A DNA stretch of 64,000 nucleotides, from contig NZ_BMMP01000019.1 of NCBI RefSeq assembly GCF_014645895.1, positions 38,263-102,262 on the forward strand. Reading direction: 5' to 3'. This document shows positions 59,571-64,000 of this stretch, piece after piece. The position numbers and the translations under genes are program-made. Origin of the DNA: Streptomyces daqingensis. GTDB taxonomy: Bacteria; Actinomycetota; Actinomycetes; Streptomycetales; Streptomycetaceae. The notes beneath the pieces were generated by a model. It worked only from the letters and a program-made list of their open reading frames with translations. It was not told where the DNA came from and did not search any database. The first letter of the stretch is position 1; the number at the start of each line of letters is the position of its first letter.

Positions 59571-60940
59571 CGGAGCCCGACGGCCACGACGAGCTGGAGA
59601 CCCAGTTCGCCCAGTGGCGGCAGTACGCGGAGCGGCGCCCGGAGTTGCGCAAGGCCGACACCGAAGAGCTCGAGGACCATCTCCGGGGCTCCGTCGACGA
59701 GTTGACCGGACTCGGCCTGCGCGCGGACGAGGCGTTCCTGGTCGCGGTCAAGCGGATGGGCGGCCTGGACGACCTGTCCCGCGAGTTCGCACGAGAGCAC
59801 TCCGAACGGCTGTGGAAGCAGCTCGTGCTCACCGGCGAGGAGGACGGCTCCGGCCCGGACACCCGGTCGCGGCGCGACATGCTCGCGATGGTCGTCTGCG
59901 CCGCCGGTGCGGCCGTGTCCGTGAAGGTGCCCGAGCTGGCCGGGATCGGATTCGACGACGACGGCGGCTTCTACGGACGCAACATCGCCCTGTTCACGCT
60001 TCCCTGGCTGGCCAGTCTCCTGGCCTGGCGCCGCCAGGCGGGGCGGGGCGTCATCGGGGCGCTGCTGGGGCTGTTCGCCCTCGGGGCCCTGGCGGCCAAC
60101 GTCTACCCGCTCGCGGAGAGCTCCCAGTCGGTGGTGCTGACCGCGATCCACGTTCCGCTCGCGTTGTGGTTCGTGGTGGGGCTGGCCTACGTCTCCGACG
60201 ACGTGCGCTCGTCACGACGGCGGATGGACTTCATCCGCTTCACCGGCGAATGGTTCGTCTACCTGGCGCTCATCGCGGCTGGTGGCGGGGTGCTGACCGC
60301 TTTCGTCTTCGGGACCTTCGAGGCCATCGGGATCAGCCCGGAGGACGCCATCGGGCAGTGGCTCGTCCCGTGCGGCGGCGTGGCCGCCGTGGTGGTGGCG
60401 GGGTGGCTCGTCGAGGCCAAGCAGAGCGTCGTCGAGAACATGGCCCCGGTGCTCGCTCGGCTCTTCACCCCGCTGTTCGCCGTGGTGCTGATCGCCTTCC
60501 TCGTGGCCTTCGGCTGGACGGGCGAGGGCATCGACATCGAGCGGGAGGCGCTGATCCTGTTCGACCTGCTGCTGGCCGTGGTGCTGGGGCTGCTGCTCTA
60601 CTCGCTCTCCGCCCGCGACCCGCTGGCGCCGCCCGGCGTCTTCGACAGGCTGCAGCTCCTTCTCGTCGTGAGCGCGCTCGTCATCGACGTACTGGTGCTG
60701 CTGGAGATCACCGGACGCATCACGGAGTACGGCACCACGCCCAACAAGGCCGCCGCGCTGGGTGAGAACGTCATCCTGCTGGCCAATCTCGCCTGGTCGG
60801 CTTGGCTGATGCTGGGGTTCGTCCGCCGGCGCACGCCGTTCGCCGCGCTGGAGCGCTGGCAGACGGGCTACCTCCCGGTGTACGCCGGGTGGGCCTGGGT
60901 CGTCGCCCTCGCGTTCCCGTCGGTGTTCGGCTACCTCTGA
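59567..60940 (+). CDS. Multi-helix membrane protein with permease-prefix domain
   Basis: A 457-aa protein. Residues about 1-85 are a soluble helical prefix (ETQFAQWRQYAERRPEL...ELEDHLRGSVDEL), seen in PadR-linked membrane proteins. Ten or so hydrophobic helices follow. ATG 59567 overlaps the padR stop (ATGA). It is likely a membrane stress or permease-like protein under PadR control; function unknown. Confidence 0.82.
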   Translation: MTEPDGHDELETQFAQWRQYAERRPELRKADTEELEDHLRGSVDELTGLGLRADEAFLVAVKRMGGLDDLSREFAREHSERLWKQLVLTGEEDGSGPDTRSRRDMLAMVVCAAGAAVSVKVPELAGIGFDDDGGFYGRNIALFTLPWLASLLAWRRQAGRGVIGALLGLFALGALAANVYPLAESSQSVVLTAIHVPLALWFVVGLAYVSDDVRSSRRRMDFIRFTGEWFVYLALIAAGGGVLTAFVFGTFEAIGISPEDAIGQWLVPCGGVAAVVVAGWLVEAKQSVVENMAPVLARLFTPLFAVVLIAFLVAFGWTGEGIDIEREALILFDLLLAVVLGLLLYSLSARDPLAPPGVFDRLQLLLVVSALVIDVLVLLEITGRITEYGTTPNKAAALGENVILLANLAWSAWLMLGFVRRRTPFAALERWQTGYLPVYAGWAWVVALAFPSVFGYL

Positions 60941-61025
60941 CGTGCTGTGCTGCCGGGTCCGGTGGACCCGGCAGCACCGCGTCGCGTCCCGTCGCGAACG
61001 CCCCTGCCGCTCGGCGTGGCCGGCG

Positions 61026-61691
61026 TTACTTCTCGGCGAAGTTGGCGTCCGCCGCGCGCGTCTCCGAGGAGTCCGGGTGCCAGCTCGGGCAGTCCTTGCC
61101 GCCCTTGTGGCCGGACATCAGGCTGGAACAGCCCTCGTTCCGCCGGTCGTCCAGGCCCAGGATGTGCCCGAACTCGTGGGCCGCGATCCGGGGGGAGGAG
61201 TGCCCCGCGTCGAGGGCCGCGCGGCCCATGACGATCGTCCCCGCGCCGATCTGCAGCGGCTTCGTCCTGGCCTCGGGCCACCCGTCCTCGACGACGATCC
61301 GCACGTCCGCCTTCTCGCCGGCTTTCGCGGGGCGGATCTCGACGTTCTCGAGGCTGTCGTTCCAGGCGGCAACCCCGACGGAGACCGGCTCGGCGTACTC
61401 GGCCGCCTCGCTCACGTCGTAGGTCACCGCGTCGCCCGGACCCCCCGGCGCGGGCTCGTCCGCGGGGAGGTCCGCGGAGGTCTCGTCGGGTTCGTCCGCC
61501 GCCGGGCCCTGCTCTCCGCCTCCTTCGCCCGTGGTCTTGCCCGCCTTGCCCGGCGCGTCGCTCTGACCGGAGGAGGCGGAGTCCGGCTTCCGGGCCGAGT
61601 CCGTGTCCTTCCCGGGTCCGCAGGCGGACAGCGCCAGCAGTGTCAGCGGTATGCAGGCGGCGGTCGCCAGCCGGCGACTTCCCTTGCGCAT
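61026..61691 (-). CDS. Snapalysin-like zinc metalloprotease lipoprotein
   Basis: A 221-aa protein with a lipobox LSAC at Cys24, an acidic Gly/Glu-rich linker (about 28-85) and a compact protease domain. HEFGHILGLDD is at 162-172: His162, Glu163, His166 and Asp171, as in the M7 snapalysin family, where Asp is the third ligand. Cys178 and Cys191 probably form the family disulfide. Snapalysins are usually freely secreted; a lipid anchor is a variation. Confidence 0.88.
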   Translation of the reverse strand: MRKGSRRLATAACIPLTLLALSACGPGKDTDSARKPDSASSGQSDAPGKAGKTTGEGGGEQGPAADEPDETSADLPADEPAPGGPGDAVTYDVSEAAEYAEPVSVGVAAWNDSLENVEIRPAKAGEKADVRIVVEDGWPEARTKPLQIGAGTIVMGRAALDAGHSSPRIAAHEFGHILGLDDRRNEGCSSLMSGHKGGKDCPSWHPDSSETRAADANFAEK

Positions 61692-62744
61692 GATCGGTCT
61701 CCGTCGTGGTGTGGGGGGTTCCGTTCGGCGTGGCCGCCTGGGTGCCGCTACGGCTCGGCGGGCGGCCGGATCGCTGATCTGAGCATCCGAACTGCCCCTG
61801 TCAAAGGGGTAGTTGCAGAGGGCGGGTCGGGCCGCCGTGCGCCGCACGGGCGGCGTGCGGCACGGCGCCGGCAGCGGCGTCCGCGTCCCGGCCGGTCAGC
61901 ACCCGGAGGCGGACGGGCCGCGCCATCCTGCCGTGACAGGCCGTCCTGCGCCGCTGCCGTGGGGTGCGCCGCCGGAACCGGCCCGGCCGCCCCCGCGATC
62001 CGCCCTTCGCGACCGGCCGCGTGTACGAGCCGTGCGCGTGGCGTCTCCCCGTCGGGGGCGGCCCCCGCGGCTCCGGCGGCCCGGCAGCCCGAACTCTTCC
62101 CCCGCGACTGTTCGTTCAGAACGTCGTACGGATCCGTTCGGGGCGCCTCTCCGCAACCCGTCGCCGGACATTCGAGCAGAGGGCCCAGACCGCCCACAAC
62201 ATCTACCGGGGGCAACACGGCTCCGGAGGCCGTTTTTTGCCACGGGAGGCAATTCCGGGCCCGCGGATTTCCCATCCCGGCGACCCGGTTTCGTGACCGG
62301 CCGCGAACTCTCCGTCACAGAGGAGAGGGGATCGCGTCGGTCGTTGGTGTGTGCATCCGAATTCCATGAGTGTCCGACGGTCCGCAAAAGGCGTGATCCG
62401 GTTCTCAGGTGACGCCTCGAAAGCCCGGCGGCGCCCTTTCCACTCGTAATCCTGAATCGCGGACGCCGACCGTTCGGAACGGTGGTGAGCCGGGGGCGGC
62501 TCGCAGACCGGGGCGGCGTCCCGAGGCTTGCGGGTCCGGGGCTGCCGCTGCCGGGCCGAACGGGCGTGCCGCCAGGCCGAGTCGAGGTCCCCGGGTGTCC
62601 GACGGAGTGGAACACAGGGGGCCCAGAGGCTGTATGCTCCCCGCCCTGGAACCGGTTTCATGGCTCTGTGAAGCGGATCGGACGGTTCGGGTCCCTGCGC
62701 GCGAGCGCCGGGGGATGCTCTGGCAACGCGACCTGGGAGTGACG
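61692..62744. other. Long intergenic stretch without a recognised gene
   Basis: About 1 kb between divergent genes. Open frames occur in several phases but lack supported starts and consistent codon bias. It must contain both promoters. Confidence 0.5.
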
Positions 62745-63926
62745 ATGGACAGGGGCTACTTCGCGCGCCTGGCGGCCAGGCGCGACTCCACCGCCCTGGC
62801 GATGCGGAACGCCATGGTGCGGCAGGTCCCCCTCTACGGCGCCTTGTCGTCGACCCGGCAGGTCGCGCTTCTGGGCGAAATCCACGACACCTGGCGGCCC
62901 GTTCTGAAGCAGGCGGCGAAAGACGAGCCGCTGACGGAGGCCGACCTCGAGCCGTACCGAATTCTGGGGCGGAACAGAGGAATGAAGTCGTTTCCCCTCG
63001 GTGAACTCCGGGCGGGCTTCGAAGTCGCCCATACGACGGGTCTCCGCGAATGCCTTTCCATGATCGAGCCCGGCGACGGCGGCGCGTCCATAGCCTTCAC
63101 CGCGTGGGGCGTCAGGGAACTCCCGCGCATCATGAGCACCGTCGAGAGCGCGTACGCGAGAGCCTGCGGAACGGCAGGAGACCGCTCGCAGGCACGGCAG
63201 TTGCTGATGGACCGCCTGACGCAGGGCAGGCCGGCGGACGACGTGGCCTCCGCGCTGGGGACGGAGCTGCCGAGCGGGTACCTCGTACTGCTGTGCAAAC
63301 CCCGCGGCGACGGGCCGGACTGCAGCTTCCGGGGCGGCCTGCCCACGGGTCAACTCGACTCTGTACCCGGCCTGTTGTGGCAGGCCGATCACGCGTCGGG
63401 CGGTCTGCTGGTCCTGCTGCCCGTCGAGGCGAGCGCCGCAGCGGCGCGAGCGACGGCGCGCGGTCTGGTCACGTCCCTCGCGAATGCCCTGGGCCGGCGC
63501 CTGAGCGCGGCGGAGGCGCACGGGGCGACGCTGGACGACGTCCCGGCGGCCGTCCACGACGCCAGGCAGTCACTCGCTCTCGTCTGCGCGATGCCGGACG
63601 CGGAGAGCCGGCCGTACGGTGCCGACGAGTTGCTCGTCGAGCTGGCCGTGGCCCGTCAGCCCGCCGTCCGGCGGAAGCTGACCGAGCTGCTGGCGCCCCT
63701 GCAGCGCGGCACCGACCTGCAGCGCACCCTCGAAGTCCTCTTCGACTGCGGGCTCGACAGGCAGAGGACGACGGCGGCCCTCCACATCCACCGGCGGTCG
63801 CTGACGTACCGGATCCAGCGCATCCGCGAACTCACCGGCCTCGACCCCACCACCGCCCACGGCATCCAGCTCCTCCGCGCGGCGCTCACCGCCACCCGTC
63901 TCCCGGCGACGCTGACTTCGCCTTAG
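62745..63926 (+). CDS. PucR/CdaR-type transcriptional regulator
   Basis: A 393-aa protein. The C-terminus (about 315-385) is the PucR helix-turn-helix (DRQRTTAALHIHRRSLTYRIQRI), preceded by a GGDEF-like central domain. The N-terminus (about 10-150) is a helical domain as in RsbT/PucR-like Streptomyces regulators. ATG 62745 follows GGGAGTGAC; upstream in-frame starts are possible. Confidence 0.85.
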   Translation: MDRGYFARLAARRDSTALAMRNAMVRQVPLYGALSSTRQVALLGEIHDTWRPVLKQAAKDEPLTEADLEPYRILGRNRGMKSFPLGELRAGFEVAHTTGLRECLSMIEPGDGGASIAFTAWGVRELPRIMSTVESAYARACGTAGDRSQARQLLMDRLTQGRPADDVASALGTELPSGYLVLLCKPRGDGPDCSFRGGLPTGQLDSVPGLLWQADHASGGLLVLLPVEASAAAARATARGLVTSLANALGRRLSAAEAHGATLDDVPAAVHDARQSLALVCAMPDAESRPYGADELLVELAVARQPAVRRKLTELLAPLQRGTDLQRTLEVLFDCGLDRQRTTAALHIHRRSLTYRIQRIRELTGLDPTTAHGIQLLRAALTATRLPATLTSP

Positions 63927-64000
63927 GGCCTGTCTGACAAATCCCGCCTGGCTCGCGCCGCCTGGCACGCACGTCTGCTGCGTTGTCGGACCGACCGAGT
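63927..64000. repeat. Possible dispersed repeat or insertion-sequence end
   Basis: The bases right after the stop, beginning GGGCCTGTCTGACAAATCCC, resemble repeats I associate with Streptomyces intergenic regions or IS ends. Only 74 bp are visible, so this cannot be settled here. Confidence 0.25.

Noticed and set aside
1..64000. tRNA genes or CRISPR arrays, including a tRNA attachment site for the element
   Set aside because: No cloverleaf-type TPsiC/anticodon pattern or spaced repeat array was recognised; the element's junction lies inside dctA.

Overview
The window is high-GC actinobacterial chromosome, almost certainly Streptomyces or a close relative. Reasons: strong GC bias at third codon positions, frequent GTG starts, 4-nt ATGA/GTGA gene overlaps, futalosine-route menaquinone genes, a Wzy-type exopolysaccharide operon, and a pSAM2/SLP1-like integrative conjugative element. 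No RNA gene and no CRISPR array was recognised.

Bases 1-13,000 are core chromosome. A cytochrome c maturation set (ccdA 3' part, resB, ccsB) leads into the late futalosine menaquinone locus: UbiD-type decarboxylase, MqnP prenyltransferase, UbiX flavin prenyltransferase and MqnE aminofutalosine synthase. A rhomboid protease, a lipoprotein, an Lrp/AsnC regulator and a UdgX-type uracil-DNA glycosylase lie among them. Menaquinone and c-type cytochromes serve the same respiratory chain, so the grouping makes sense.

Bases 12,500-29,100 are a surface-polysaccharide region. Eight minus-strand genes (27,930 to 16,629), nearly all joined by 4-nt overlaps, encode two GT4 glycosyltransferases, a polyprenyl-phosphate sugar transferase, a Wzy-like polymerase/ligase, a MurJ/MviN-like flippase, a polysaccharide deacetylase, a Wzz-like protein with a very long disordered N-terminus, and a FemAB/CelD-like acyltransferase. 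Beside them are a GH26 lipoprotein and an overlapping pair of ATP-grasp ligase and FAD oxidoreductase that may make or attach a substituent.

Bases 29,296-31,815 hold a GNAT enzyme, a DUF4229 protein and a dicarboxylate symporter gene (dctA). dctA is interrupted by a ~21 kb element (31,669-52,644) bounded by a 14-bp direct repeat. A large serine recombinase at the right end has inserted the element into the conserved NVxG(D/Q) codons of dctA. The element supplies a substitute dctA 3' end and terminator, while the displaced native 3' end sits beyond the right boundary. The transfer and replication module (46.4-52.6 kb) has a GntR regulator with a palindromic operator, an SCO3933-family protein, an FtsK/TraB translocase, small transfer proteins, an HUH Rep initiator and the integrase. 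The cargo (32-46 kb) has a phosphotransferase, an XRE regulator with a repeat-rich operator, an RsbW-like ATPase, several small proteins, and a block that looks like phage or plasmid defence: a DUF4041/GIY-YIG protein, an EVE-like-DUF3883 nuclease, a nuclease-helicase of the DUF2075 type with small membrane proteins around it, and an AT-richer Sll1717-type P-loop ATPase.

Bases 52,645-64,000 return to chromosome: a winged-helix regulator, a 28-unit heptanucleotide tandem array before a lipoprotein gene, a small secreted protein, a PIG-L deacetylase with a CBM9-like domain, a PadR regulator and membrane-protein pair with an inverted-repeat operator, a snapalysin-like metalloprotease lipoprotein, and a PucR/CdaR-type regulator.
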